From: Desulfosporosinus sp. FKB
Lineage (GTDB): Bacteria; Bacillota; Desulfitobacteriia; Desulfitobacteriales; Desulfitobacteriaceae
Reading direction: 5' to 3'
DNA length: 64,000 bases
Assembly: GCF_002196705.1 (NCBI RefSeq)
Contig: NZ_NADJ01000037.1
Coordinates: 186,001 to 250,000, forward strand
Shown: in pieces, positions 25,153 through 34,167 of the stretch
Position numbering within the stretch: position 1 is the stretch's first letter
Layout: the number at the start of each line of letters is the position of its first letter
The notes under the pieces: model-generated
What the model saw: only the letters and a program-made list of their open reading frames with translations
What the model was told of the DNA's origin: nothing
Database searches by the model: none
Translations under genes and position numbers: made by a program

Positions 25153-25845
25153 GTGATCCCTGAAATAGACATCATTCTCAGGCTAGTAACGGCAGTTGTT
25201 TTGGGTGGTGTTGTTGGTTTCGAACGACAAAAGCGACATAAATCAGCTGGCCTCAGAACACACATTTTGGTATCGTTGGGCGCTTGCCTTACAATGATCG
25301 TCTCTATAAATGTTTCTTTGAGTTTATTTTTCACTTATAAATTAACTAATACTGACGCTGAAAGAATTGCTGCTCAGGTAGTTAGTGGCATTGGTTTTCT
25401 TGGGGCAGGCACTATATTAGCAAATAGGAAGGGACTTATTGTTGGATTGACGACGGCAGCAAGTCTTTGGGTAGTAGCTGCAATAGGATTGGCAACAGGT
25501 GCTGGTTTTTGGATATCTGCTATCGTAACAACTTCCTTAGTCTATCTCACTTTAACTGTGATGTCTCGTTTAGAAACACATCTTAAATGTTCTACAACTG
25601 CATGTCAGTATGATTTTATAATTACAACGATTGCTTTGCCGGGGCAAATTGGTAAGATTGGCGAATATTTTGGAAATGCTGGCATTAATATCCGAGAGTT
25701 ACATACAGAGATAGTATCTGAGGATGAGGATAATAGGTACTTAGATATCTTTGTTAGTGTTGAGGCACCAAACAATATAACTGCCCCTCAAATTATTTCC
25801 GGACTTTTAACTGTCGAAGGAATCGTAGGCGTAAAGAAAGACTAG
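25153..25845 (+). CDS. MgtC/SapB family membrane protein
   Basis: A 230-residue protein. The N-terminal 140 residues carry the MgtC signature LGGVVGFERQKRHKSAGLRTH, and VSGIGFLGAGTIL and GLTTAASLWVVAAIG in later helices. The C-terminal part (residues 150-230) is a soluble ACT-like domain (IREL.TEIVSED). MgtC proteins modulate membrane potential, ATP synthase or magnesium homeostasis. The start is GTG at 25153 with AAAGGTGG ahead. It is a single-gene unit. Confidence 0.9.
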   Translation: MIPEIDIILRLVTAVVLGGVVGFERQKRHKSAGLRTHILVSLGACLTMIVSINVSLSLFFTYKLTNTDAERIAAQVVSGIGFLGAGTILANRKGLIVGLTTAASLWVVAAIGLATGAGFWISAIVTTSLVYLTLTVMSRLETHLKCSTTACQYDFIITTIALPGQIGKIGEYFGNAGINIRELHTEIVSEDEDNRYLDIFVSVEAPNNITAPQIISGLLTVEGIVGVKKD

Positions 25846-25867
25846 CATATTTATAAATTCCCTATAA

Positions 25868-25992
25868 TCTTTGGCTCTTTTTGGCGGTCAAGGATTTAAC
25901 CTAACTAATATTGGTCTTTGATTCGCTGCCGTTATGTCAGCGATTAAATCTTCTTGAGCTTAGCGGAGCGCAGGTGGCGAGGGGGGATAGCT
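25868..25992. repeat. Degenerate dispersed repeat copy R1
   Basis: The core TTCTTGAGCTTAGCGG is followed by AGCGCAGGTGGCGAGGGGGG, matching copies at 14788 and 39369. It is flanked by weakly conserved sequence to the left. No gene is visible in it. Confidence 0.45.
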
Positions 25993-26007
25993 TGATTAAA
26001 TGATGGT

Positions 26008-26910
26008 TTAAATTCTCACTTCGGTCTTAAACACAATAACAGCTTTTCCTCCAACTTTGACTTGTTCCGGTTTTCCGTTATTCAATTTAACAGTCACCTC
26101 AACAACGCCGCTCCGGCCTATTGCTTCTCCTTGTTCAGCTTTGAAGGAAAAGACAGAATCATTATGTTTTACTAAACCATGTTCCACTAAATATGCGCCA
26201 AGAGGGCCATTGGCATTTCCTGTCACTGGGTCTTCATTAATACCTATAGCTGGTGCAAACATTCTTCCGTGTGTTAAAATTTCCTTTTCTGTTGAATCCA
26301 TTGTAAAAACAAAATATCCATTGCATTTGATTAATTTACTGATGTCGGCTAATGCAAGCATGTTTGGTGCCAAGGAATTCAACTTATCTCTAGTATTGAT
26401 TCCGATAATAACCTTGGAATGTCCAGTAGATACAATTTGAATTGGACATCTCATATCTAATTCTTTCTCAAGAATACCCAAAGCCTTAAGTATTAGTCCT
26501 CTTTCTTGCATACCGAGTATCGGAGAAAATTCGACATTTCCTTGAGTCATTACTACAGAGTAGTCATTTCCATCTTTATTTATTTCAACTGGTAAAATTC
26601 CGATTTTAATTTTATGTATCACGGTAGTAGAATCCAGTTTATATTCTAGAGCCCTAATGTAATGTGCTGCGATAGTGGCATGCCCACAAACCGGAACTTC
26701 AGCTTTTGGAGTAAAATATCTAAGCCTCACATCATGATCATCACTATCGGGCGACAAAATAAATGCTGTTTCTGAATTGTTCAGTTCTCTGGCGATTTGC
26801 AACATTTCTTTCTCGGAAAGCCCGTCTGCATTTAAGACAACACCGGCCGGATTACCTTTGAATCTTTCAGTAGTAAACGAATCAACCTGATAAATTTTCA
26901 CAGCTTTCAA
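26008..26910 (-). CDS. PhzF family epimerase/isomerase
   Basis: A 300-residue protein of the PhzF/diaminopimelate-epimerase fold. Family landmarks are FTTERFKGNPAGVVL at residues 12-26, the catalytic Glu in NNSETAFIL near residue 47, RYFTPKAEVPVCGHATIAAH near 64-83 and DPVTGNANGPLG near 224-235. The start is TTG at 26910 after AGGAGGAG, or GTG three codons later. The substrate is unknown. A paralog lies at 43266. Confidence 0.9.
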   Translation of the reverse strand: MKAVKIYQVDSFTTERFKGNPAGVVLNADGLSEKEMLQIARELNNSETAFILSPDSDDHDVRLRYFTPKAEVPVCGHATIAAHYIRALEYKLDSTTVIHKIKIGILPVEINKDGNDYSVVMTQGNVEFSPILGMQERGLILKALGILEKELDMRCPIQIVSTGHSKVIIGINTRDKLNSLAPNMLALADISKLIKCNGYFVFTMDSTEKEILTHGRMFAPAIGINEDPVTGNANGPLGAYLVEHGLVKHNDSVFSFKAEQGEAIGRSGVVEVTVKLNNGKPEQVKVGGKAVIVFKTEVRI

Positions 26911-27093
26911 CTGGTTTTCTCCTCCTCCTACGTACTCCGTTTAGGTATTGCTACGATAGCAATGCATCTTGCCTTCCACACGCTCTCCGACTACAAGAGC
27001 CAGCATCGCTGAACCCATGTCTAACACTCCCCATTCGACCAGCATGTTCTGAAACTATAACTTTTGCAAATACTTTGCTGCAATCTACTTAAA

Positions 27094-27133
27094 TTGAAAT
27101 ACCCTCCCAAATAGAATCTGAAGGGTATTTCAA
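27094..27133. terminator. Terminator-like hairpin
   Basis: TTGAAATACCCT and AGGGTATTTCAA form a perfect 12-bp stem with a 16-base loop. It lies in the 307-base gap 26911-27218, which has no gene but includes a short CACTCCCCATTCGACCAGCA piece resembling the dispersed repeat. Confidence 0.6.
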
Positions 27134-27218
27134 AAATCATAAGACTTAACGATTAATTTCTAAAAACTCAAGAGCTAGATTGTCAAATTCTCTGCTATTA
27201 CTGAACATGGCCGGATGA

Positions 27219-27542
27219 GAAACAGACAGCCCTCTCAAACTGACTGCTGCTTCTCCGGAAGATCTGACAGCACAAGTCAACTCCTTATTAGAATCAGGCA
27301 AAATTTCACAGCAAATGGCCGATAAAATTTTGACGGGAAGTAAATCAATAACTTCGTCACAAGGCAATAAACTTTCCGTCAGTAAAAAATCAATCTCCTT
27401 TATGCTTAAGAACGGATCAGGAGATCCTGTCACCTTTTCCGCTTCCTCGGCGGCAGACGTGAAAACTCAAGTTGAATCCCTCTTAAGTTCCGGTAAAATC
27501 ACCCAGCAGCAGGCTGATAAAATATTTCAACTCATTAAATAA
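27219..27542 (+). pseudogene. Protein with two SHOCT-like repeats, 5' end lost
   Basis: The frame opens after a TGA with no usable start and reads LTAASPEDLTAQVNSLLESG, KISQQMADKI, then a second copy FSASSAADVKTQVESLLSSG, KITQQQADKI, and stops at 27542. The two 30-residue units are clearly duplicated and resemble the short SHOCT-type helical C-terminal module. The internal ATG at 27315 has no ribosome binding site and would omit the first repeat, so the gene is probably truncated. Confidence 0.5.
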
Positions 27543-27699
27543 GCTTCAGTTGGGGAATAATTAAGCTATCCCTAAATCTGAACCAGCGGTCCGGGTACTT
27601 TGGTGCTCGGGCCATCATTATTAAAATCCGGTGAGAAATGAAATCTTATCTTATACCAAAGGAAAACTCTAGCAATAGCTTAGTAAGAAGGGATTAATT

Positions 27700-27912
27700 G
27701 TGTCTGCGTTTCTGCTCCTGATCGAAGATGACCTTGATCTGGCAAATGCCATTAAAATGGGAATAGAAGACGGGATTCGATCTCTGTCGGGAACTTAGGC
27801 GCACCAGCAATATACCCGTACTGTTTCTTACTGCCCGCAGCTCAGAAACGGACAAAGTGGTCGGCTTGGAATTAGGCGGAGACGACTACATACGGTCTTA
27901 CAGGTTTTTAAG
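27700..27912 (+). pseudogene. OmpR-type response regulator remnant
   Basis: GTG at 27700 behind AAGAAGGGATTAATT starts VSAFLLLIEDDLDLANAIKM, the N-terminus of a receiver domain. After a stop the next frame gives ELRRTSNIPVLFLTARSSET and DKVVGLELGGDDYI, the later receiver part. The stretch with the phosphoacceptor Asp and the whole DNA-binding domain are missing, so it is inactive. Confidence 0.75.
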
Positions 27913-27925
27913 AACAAAAACGATC

Positions 27926-28987
27926 TTAGTTATAGAGCTCAAGACAAATTGATCGTGCCATCTCACGAATTTTTTCATTTTCATCATCACAGGCAGCTGT
28001 GATATAAGGTTTATATGCTTCTTGGTAGTTATTTCTCATAAAACACAATGTGTTAACTTTCCATTTCCAAATTTCATCTGACGACAAGTAAAAAAACTTC
28101 GGTTGTACTCGCTCCCTATAAAAATCCAAATGCATATTCATGATGTTTTCAGGAGTAAGTTTAGGAGCAAGATTAGACAAGCCTGGAAAATCTTCATTCT
28201 CCTGCCATTTTCCTTTGTTCATGGGACAGACATCTTGACAAATATCACAGCCGTAAATGCAATTTGCAAAATGTTTATTGAGAGGTTCATGAGGCAGATC
28301 TCGGCCGCCAAAGGTCGTCAAGAAAGAAATACAGGCAGTTGGAAGCATAGTATATTCTGCAGACAGCGAGTGAGTTGGGCACGACTCCATACATCGTTTA
28401 CAACCCTTGGGGCACTGGGGAAGACTGGAAGTTTCGATCAACTCCATTTCCTTGTCCGTTAGCCATGCTTTCAAACCCACCCACGAACCAGACTGAGTGT
28501 AAAAGAAATTGTTACGGCGTATGATTCCAAGTCCTGCTTGCATGGCAGCCCACCGCATCCCAACAATACCAAATTTCGAGTTAGTTTCGATTCGCAGGCC
28601 CAGTTCCTGCATGTATTTTTCTATGTCCTGATTAGCCTGATACTCTTTTGTATTGGTGTCAACGCGAGCATCAAATAAAAATGATTTTGCGATATGACCT
28701 TTCACCGATGGTGGGATTTTATACTTACCATAACGTGATACAACAACTACTACTGACTTAGCCCACGGATATTCAGCTCGAGGATCAACCAGACGGCGTT
28801 GTCTTTGGTAAAATGGCTCTGAGGCGGGAACTTTCTGAATGCGTTCCTCAAATCTTTCAGCATATCCTTCCATCGCCTTGAGTGGAATAATGCCACACTT
28901 TTCATAACCTAATTCATAAGCCTTACTTTGAATCATTTGTTCCATTTTACCTAACATCTGATCACCCCTACTTATTATTTTCCGCAT
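27926..28987 (-). CDS. QueG-like double 4Fe-4S protein
   Basis: A protein of about 353 residues resembling epoxyqueuosine reductase (QueG), a cobalamin and 4Fe-4S enzyme. Two clusters are visible, CPKGCKRCMESCPTH near residue 200 and CIYGCDICQDVCPMNKG near residue 250, with a C-terminal HEAT-like helical tail. The N-terminal region (AKSVVVVVSRYGKY) fits the DUF1730/QueG N-domain. It may be a QueG paralog with another substrate rather than QueG itself. The ATG at 28987 follows AAGGAGAGG. Its promoter region holds a 50-bp palindrome shared with the divergent-side MarR regulator. Confidence 0.75.
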   Translation of the reverse strand: MRKIISRGDQMLGKMEQMIQSKAYELGYEKCGIIPLKAMEGYAERFEERIQKVPASEPFYQRQRRLVDPRAEYPWAKSVVVVVSRYGKYKIPPSVKGHIAKSFLFDARVDTNTKEYQANQDIEKYMQELGLRIETNSKFGIVGMRWAAMQAGLGIIRRNNFFYTQSGSWVGLKAWLTDKEMELIETSSLPQCPKGCKRCMESCPTHSLSAEYTMLPTACISFLTTFGGRDLPHEPLNKHFANCIYGCDICQDVCPMNKGKWQENEDFPGLSNLAPKLTPENIMNMHLDFYRERVQPKFFYLSSDEIWKWKVNTLCFMRNNYQEAYKPYITAACDDENEKIREMARSICLELYN

Positions 28988-29032
28988 GTTTTCCTCTCCT
29001 TCAGGCAAAATAAATAATTTTTGTCAAACCTT

Positions 29033-29082
29033 AAATTAGGTTAATTAATATGTGTATATACACATATTAATTAACCTAATTT
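29033..29082. promoter_or_regulatory. 50-bp perfect palindrome, probable MarR operator
   Basis: Bases 29033-29057 are the exact reverse complement of 29058-29082; the centre contains TGTGTATATACACA. It lies between the marR stop and the start of the QueG-like gene. The core TGTATATRCACA recurs at 29601, upstream of marR. Confidence 0.75.
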
Positions 29083-29122
29083 CATTCTATTTATTAAATC
29101 CAACCACTTTCCGTAGATCTTA

Positions 29123-29563
29123 CTAAACTAATAATTCTAGTTTTGATAGTAATCGTTCAAAATCATCTAATTCCGCCGCTCCAAAATATTCCTCCAGTGA
29201 TGCTTGGGCTTCTCTCCATAATACCATAGCGTCAGTCAGTGCGGCTTTGCCAGCTTCGGTGAGTGTCACCAACCTAGAGCGCGAATCTTTACCGATGGTA
29301 ACCCTTATTAAGCCGACATTAATCAGAGGTTTCATATTCCTATTCAAAGTAGTTCTGTCAATGTTCATGTTCCGAGCTAGCTCGCTAATATTCAAAGCCT
29401 CAACCATTTTTAAATTTTGCAATAGTGAATACTGGGTAACTTTAAGCCTGCTTGGTTCCAATACCTTGTCATAAAACTGGGTTACAGCCCGGGACGCTCG
29501 TCTTAAGTTCAAACAGTGACAAGGACTTTTAGCTTTGGGCATGCGTTTAACAATTTGATTCAT
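29123..29563 (-). CDS. MarR family transcriptional regulator
   Basis: A 146-residue winged-helix regulator. The recognition region is ISELARNMNIDRTTLNRNMK (residues 65-84) and the wing is VTIGKDSRSRLVTLTEAG. The N-terminus contains CHCLNLRRASRAVTQFYD, with two Cys that might sense oxidants. It is upstream of and codirectional with the QueG-like gene, and the two are separated by the 50-bp palindrome. It is probably an autoregulated repressor of both. Confidence 0.88.
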   Translation of the reverse strand: MNQIVKRMPKAKSPCHCLNLRRASRAVTQFYDKVLEPSRLKVTQYSLLQNLKMVEALNISELARNMNIDRTTLNRNMKPLINVGLIRVTIGKDSRSRLVTLTEAGKAALTDAMVLWREAQASLEEYFGAAELDDFERLLSKLELLV

Positions 29564-29600
29564 TTGACCTATCGCCTTTCAGCATTAAGGATTTTGAAAG

Positions 29601-29612
29601 TGTATATGCACA
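29601..29612. promoter_or_regulatory. Second MarR-box candidate
   Basis: TGTATATGCACA lies 38 bases upstream of the marR start and matches the centre of the 50-bp palindrome with one difference. Confidence 0.5.
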
Positions 29613-29692
29613 TAAATTATTATAATAATATACCTAACCTCAAATCCTGTCAATGTTCAGCATGAATAGGTAGCTTTCTTCTAACTCTGCAT

Positions 29693-29732
29693 TTGGATTG
29701 GCTTCTTCAAATATTTTTCGGACGCTTGTAGC
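29693..29732 (-). pseudogene. 40-bp fragment of an aldo/keto reductase gene
   Basis: These 40 bases are identical to 18601-18640 inside the aldo/keto reductase gene, encoding ATSVRKIFEEANP on the minus strand; the flanks diverge. It is a remnant of a second copy. The 333-base gap 29564-29896 holds nothing else except the marR box and a terminator. Confidence 0.6.
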
Positions 29733-29765
29733 CGGCTCCATCGCATAACGAATATCTATCCGTTT

Positions 29766-29822
29766 TTATAAATAAAGCCCTGCATATTAGTGGATTTGAA
29801 CCACTATTTATGCAGGGTTTTG
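29766..29822. terminator. Terminator downstream of the ECF/UbiD/Hyu operon
   Basis: AAAGCCCTGCATA and TATGCAGGGTTTT pair, with an inner TAGTGG/CCACTA stem, flanked by A and T runs. On the minus strand it lies after the operon and the 29897 reading frame. Confidence 0.75.
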
Positions 29823-29896
29823 TTTAATGAGGGGCGTTTATGCATTTTGCATCAACCCCTTCGTTAATTTTTGCAGTATATAAACAGTTTTATATC

Positions 29897-30403
29897 TTAG
29901 GACTGGTTTGCTTTAGCAGAAGCATTCTGATAACCAGAACCGGCCCGGTTCTTAATTGCAGAATCCAAGTTCGGTCCTTGAAGGACGGTCCAGTAATATT
30001 TTGCCGCAATTGCGTAGGAAGTAGCATTATTCTCTAACACCAAAGCATCCGCTGAGTCTAAGAGTTTGTTATAGGTGTTAAGGATTTTCTGAGAGGCTGT
30101 CGTCTTATCCCCTGACGAGACCAATGGGCTCTCATAAAGAGTATTGTAAAATGCTAAAGCTTGTACATAGAAATCGCCCCTGGGCTGCTGAGGGATTTCA
30201 TAGTTATACCAATAATCTCCGTTCGTCATCAATGACTGAGGATCAAACGCCAGGTCCCCGCTGTGCATAGGATGATCAATATTAAGGCTTACTTTTAGTA
30301 TTTGCCTGCGTGACGAACTTTCCTTCTGGTAATATTTGTGAGGATTTGAACTAAGTTTATTCTCTCCCCATACAGCGTAATTTTTCTGTTTGCTCTTGAT
30401 CAA
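29897..30403 (-). CDS. Hypothetical protein or fragment
   Basis: An open frame of up to 168 residues overlapping the end of hyuB by 47 bases. I do not recognise it. The first 50 residues are low-complexity and probably noncoding; a more natural start might be the ATG giving MHSGDLAFDPQSLM. The rest (DYWYNYEIPQQPRGDFYVQA, KILNTYNKLLDSADALVLEN) reads like a soluble helical protein rich in Tyr and Asn. There is no signal peptide or good ribosome binding site. It may be the C-terminal remnant of a larger gene. Confidence 0.4.
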   Translation of the reverse strand: MIKSKQKNYAVWGENKLSSNPHKYYQKESSSRRQILKVSLNIDHPMHSGDLAFDPQSLMTNGDYWYNYEIPQQPRGDFYVQALAFYNTLYESPLVSSGDKTTASQKILNTYNKLLDSADALVLENNATSYAIAAKYYWTVLQGPNLDSAIKNRAGSGYQNASAKANQS

Positions 30404-32096
30404 TGCCCTTATCTGTTAAGACTACTCCATAATCTTGTCTGGCCTTAAGTAAGGAAATAATTCCATCTCGAACATCCTGTCTAACCAACTCAGGATCTCG
30501 CTGATAAGGGTCTCCCCAACCGCCGCCACCTGAAGAAATAATTGTGAGAACTTCCCCATTTGGCAACGAACGAGCTCCTTCTTTGCTTCTTAGGTAAATA
30601 GTTTGTTCCTCTATTGATGTTAATTCAACCTGATTCAAACTTCCCGGTTTACCCGTAGAAGAGCCAAAAGGTGGTATTTTCATTCCATCGCCAAACATGA
30701 CAATATTTGTATTATCGCCATAAAATTTGAGGCTATATCGGATACCTGGTCCTCCGCGCCACATTCCTGAACCTGCGCTATCCATTTCAAGTTCATGGCA
30801 CAAGGTCAGATGGGGATATTGGATCTCATTGACCTCAATATTGGGCGCGCGCACACCTCCATAGTTTGAAAGCGGAGCCATGTAAGGATTGCCGTCCCGG
30901 CCTTCTATTCCTCCTCCGGAACCCAACGCACAGAAAGCAAAACCTACGTAGAATTCATGATTCCTCGGATCGATACCATAGAAAGACGGACCGCAATAAC
31001 GTCCAAAACCGGCTGGCAGTTGTTCACAGGCTACAGGTTCCAAAGCTTGAAAAATAGCACTAATGATCTCACTTGCGGGAGTCAACGTACTCAAGGTCAC
31101 AGGAGCGGGATCTGCGGGATTTAGGAGGCTTCCCCTAGGCAAGAATACATGTATTGCTCTAAAGGCCCCGCTATTACGTGGAATATGAGAACCCAAGGCC
31201 CATAGAGCACCGATCCAAGCGGCAGATGTACTTGTCACTGAGGCAGAGTTGACGAAACCTAGAACCTGCGAATCAGTTCCGGAAAAGTCGAGAGTCATCT
31301 TTTCCTCTACAACCTTAACCGTAACCTTAATTTTAATCGGATCAGCTTGAAAGCCGTCGTCGTCTACCCATTCTTCGCCGGAATATTCTCCATCCGGGAT
31401 TCGTTTTATAGCTTGGAGCGTGAGTTCTTCCGCATGATTCAAAAGGTATTCCACCGTTTCTTTGATTCGGTCCGCAGAGTAGTGATTCAATAATTCCCTT
31501 AAACGGGCAATTCCGATATTGTTTGCACCAATTTGCGACCACAAATCACTTTGAAGCATTTGCGGATTTCTGACATTGCGCAGGATCAACTCCTGAACCT
31601 CAGGGATTATCTGGCCCCGACTTATTAATTTGATGGGAGGTATACGTAAACCTTCCTGGAAAATCTCAGTTGCTTTGGGATTATAACTACCGGCGACAGA
31701 ACCTCCGATATCTCCATGGTGAGCTCTGCTAACACAATAAAAGAGAATCTCTCCATTTTCAATTAACGGTGAAATAATTCCTATATCCGGCAGATGATTT
31801 CCACCTTGATAAGGATCATTGATGATAAAGACATCACCTTCATGAATCTGACCATGGTACTTTTTAATGACTTCCTGAACGCTAAAAGTTCCTGCTGCGG
31901 CTAAAATTGGGATGCCATTGATCTGGGAAACTAACTCTCCTTTTCCGTTGCATATACCACAGGCAAAATCGCATGCCTCGGCAAAAATCGGGGATCTGGA
32001 TGACCTTTCCAATGCCCAGCCCATTTCTTTGGTGATCGTATCCAAGCGATTCGCAATTACAGAACGCTCAATAACCTCATCCACTTTGGCATTCAT
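30357..32096 (-). CDS. Hydantoinase B/oxoprolinase family subunit
   Basis: A 579-residue HyuB-type subunit. Typical segments are WALERSSRSPIFAEACDFAC, INDPYQGGNHLPDI near residue 95, HHGDIGGSVAGSYNP near 125, and the Gly-rich end ISSGGGGWGDPYQRDP. It overlaps hyuA by 20 bases and must form an ATP-dependent HyuAB complex that opens cyclic amides or carboxylates substrates, as in 5-oxoprolinase, hydantoinases and acetone carboxylase relatives. The operon position behind a B12 riboswitch and ECF transporter makes the substrate unusual and unknown. Confidence 0.9.
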   Translation of the reverse strand: MNAKVDEVIERSVIANRLDTITKEMGWALERSSRSPIFAEACDFACGICNGKGELVSQINGIPILAAAGTFSVQEVIKKYHGQIHEGDVFIINDPYQGGNHLPDIGIISPLIENGEILFYCVSRAHHGDIGGSVAGSYNPKATEIFQEGLRIPPIKLISRGQIIPEVQELILRNVRNPQMLQSDLWSQIGANNIGIARLRELLNHYSADRIKETVEYLLNHAEELTLQAIKRIPDGEYSGEEWVDDDGFQADPIKIKVTVKVVEEKMTLDFSGTDSQVLGFVNSASVTSTSAAWIGALWALGSHIPRNSGAFRAIHVFLPRGSLLNPADPAPVTLSTLTPASEIISAIFQALEPVACEQLPAGFGRYCGPSFYGIDPRNHEFYVGFAFCALGSGGGIEGRDGNPYMAPLSNYGGVRAPNIEVNEIQYPHLTLCHELEMDSAGSGMWRGGPGIRYSLKFYGDNTNIVMFGDGMKIPPFGSSTGKPGSLNQVELTSIEEQTIYLRSKEGARSLPNGEVLTIISSGGGGWGDPYQRDPELVRQDVRDGIISLLKARQDYGVVLTDKGIDQEQTEKLRCMGRE

Positions 32097-34155
32097 TTAG
32101 AGCATCCCTTCCTAAATAGATTAACAAGTTTCCTAACTGATCGATGTAAGCCTGACAATTGTACTCTAATAAAACAGTGGTGTACTCTTTTTTAATGACA
32201 GCGGGTCCCTTTAAGCACATCCCTGGCTTCAAATTTTTCCGCCGATAACTCTTGAGCGTTTGAAACTTCCCGTTTAGATATAATGAACACATGCCATCGT
32301 CTGGCGTTTCCAGAATTGTATAATGCTCTGTTTGGGCCGAAGGAATTTTTTCCTTCTCTTTGACGAGCAGTTTTAAATTAACCAGTGTTAATGATTTCTC
32401 AGTCTGACAATAACCGTAAAGCCTTTGATGTTGGGCATGGAATTCCTGACCCAACTGCTGCCAAACCGGAAAGTCCGAAACGTCGCAAGGCAATTCGATG
32501 CTAATTTCATGATGTTGATCAGGATATTTTAAATCTGCTGACCAAACATAACTATGCTGATCCTTAGTAATACCAAGCCGAGACATTTCCTGATCCGCCT
32601 GATCCTTAAGTTTACGCAGCGTTTGCTGCAAATTCGAGTTAACGCTTTCACCTAAAGGTTCGAAGATGGTACTCGATACCTCAACTTGAAAAGGAGCATA
32701 ATGCAACCCTTGAGCACAAAAAACCGGAGCCATTTCGGGGACCACGACCTTATTTATACCAATTCCAGCCGCCAATGCTGTTGCAAATAAGGGCAGAGCA
32801 CCTCCAACTGCTGCCAAGGAGAACAAACGTGGATCATATCCTTTTTTGACAGTCATGAGATAGACCGCATCAATCATGAGCGAGAGGGCTACCTTATAAA
32901 TGGCGTAGGCTGCTTCAGGCACAGATAACCCTAAGGGATGGGCAATTTTTGTTTCAATGGCCTTAAAGGCTTGCTCCACATCTAATATCATTCGTCCACC
33001 CAAGAAATCATGAGCATCAATTAAACCCATCACGAGAGCAGCATCAGTAATCGTCGGTTCTGCCCCTCCTAAGCCATAACAAGCCGGTCCTGGATTAGCC
33101 CCTGCAGAATGAGGTCCAACCCGCAGCATCCCACCATGATCCAGCCAGGCAACACTTCCCCCGCCCGCACCTACAGTATGAATATCTAACATCGGTAATT
33201 GGAGCGGGTATCCAGCAACCTCTGACTGGGGTGTTACTTCCATCTTGCCTCGGCGGATTAGGGAAACATCGAAGCTGGTTCCCCCCATATCTGTTACGAC
33301 CAATTCTGAAAGTGATAACTCATGAGCTAAGGCCCAGCCCCCTTTTACTCCTCCGGCCGGACCGGAAAAAAGGGTAGAAACTGCTTTCTTTCTTGCTTGG
33401 AACAGATCTGTCAGCCCGCCATTATTCTGGGCGATTGATATAGGTACTTTTAGACCGAAATCCTGCAGATGATTGCTTATTTCCAGTAAATAATTGCTTA
33501 ACAACGGGCTGAGCCGAGCATTTAAGACTGTTGTAGAGGTTCGTTCATATTCCCCTACTTGTGAGGAAAGTTCTGATGACAACGATATAAAAACGTTGGG
33601 CAGGAGAGCCTGCAATAAATACTTAAACTCTTTTTCATGCGCAGGATTACGGCAGGCAAACAGCAAACATACGGCAACAGATTCAATCTCTTCTTGTGCT
33701 AAAAACTCAGCGATTTCCGCTATTTGCGCTTGATCAATACTTATTAGCGGCACTCCTCGATAATCCATCCTCTCCCGCAAACCAATCCGCAGATACCTGG
33801 GAACTAAAACGGGAGGTAAAGGCTGGCTGAAATTCCATTGTTCCGACAGTTGAGAGCGCCGTAATTCTATCGCATCACGAAAACCTGCGGTGGTAATCAA
33901 GGCCGTCTTTGCTCCCTGCCCCTGGAGCAAAGCGTTAATTCCCACAGTTGTACCATGCACAAATTTATCAATTTGCGGCATAAATTCTTTAAGTTGAAGG
34001 TCTAATTTTCGAGCCAAGTCACTTAATCCTGAGATTATGGTTTCTTTTGGGTCTTCCCGCTTAGAAGGAATCTTTGCTGTCATTGCGCGCCCTTGTTTGT
34101 CCCTCACAATAAAATCAGCAAACGTTCCTCCGATGTCTACAGCGATTTCGTACAT
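32077..34155 (-). CDS. Hydantoinase A/oxoprolinase family subunit
   Basis: A 692-residue HyuA-type subunit with the actin-like ATPase fold. Landmarks are the phosphate-1 motif AVDIGGTFADFIV at the N-terminus, VHGTTVGINALLQ near residue 66, FSGPAGGVKGGWALA near 265, TDMGGTSFDVSLI near 290 and GAGGGSVAW near 335. The ATG follows GGAGGCAAGGA, 12 bases after the ubiD stop. With HyuB it forms the ATP-using enzyme. The metal-binding and substrate residues cannot be judged by eye. Confidence 0.92.
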   Translation of the reverse strand: MYEIAVDIGGTFADFIVRDKQGRAMTAKIPSKREDPKETIISGLSDLARKLDLQLKEFMPQIDKFVHGTTVGINALLQGQGAKTALITTAGFRDAIELRRSQLSEQWNFSQPLPPVLVPRYLRIGLRERMDYRGVPLISIDQAQIAEIAEFLAQEEIESVAVCLLFACRNPAHEKEFKYLLQALLPNVFISLSSELSSQVGEYERTSTTVLNARLSPLLSNYLLEISNHLQDFGLKVPISIAQNNGGLTDLFQARKKAVSTLFSGPAGGVKGGWALAHELSLSELVVTDMGGTSFDVSLIRRGKMEVTPQSEVAGYPLQLPMLDIHTVGAGGGSVAWLDHGGMLRVGPHSAGANPGPACYGLGGAEPTITDAALVMGLIDAHDFLGGRMILDVEQAFKAIETKIAHPLGLSVPEAAYAIYKVALSLMIDAVYLMTVKKGYDPRLFSLAAVGGALPLFATALAAGIGINKVVVPEMAPVFCAQGLHYAPFQVEVSSTIFEPLGESVNSNLQQTLRKLKDQADQEMSRLGITKDQHSYVWSADLKYPDQHHEISIELPCDVSDFPVWQQLGQEFHAQHQRLYGYCQTEKSLTLVNLKLLVKEKEKIPSAQTEHYTILETPDDGMCSLYLNGKFQTLKSYRRKNLKPGMCLKGPAVIKKEYTTVLLEYNCQAYIDQLGNLLIYLGRDALNECQSG

Positions 34156-34167
34156 TCCTTGCCTCCT

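Noticed and set aside
27146-27433. Minus-strand frame of 95 codons
   Set aside because: The plus strand holds two clear copies of a repeated helical module over the same bases.
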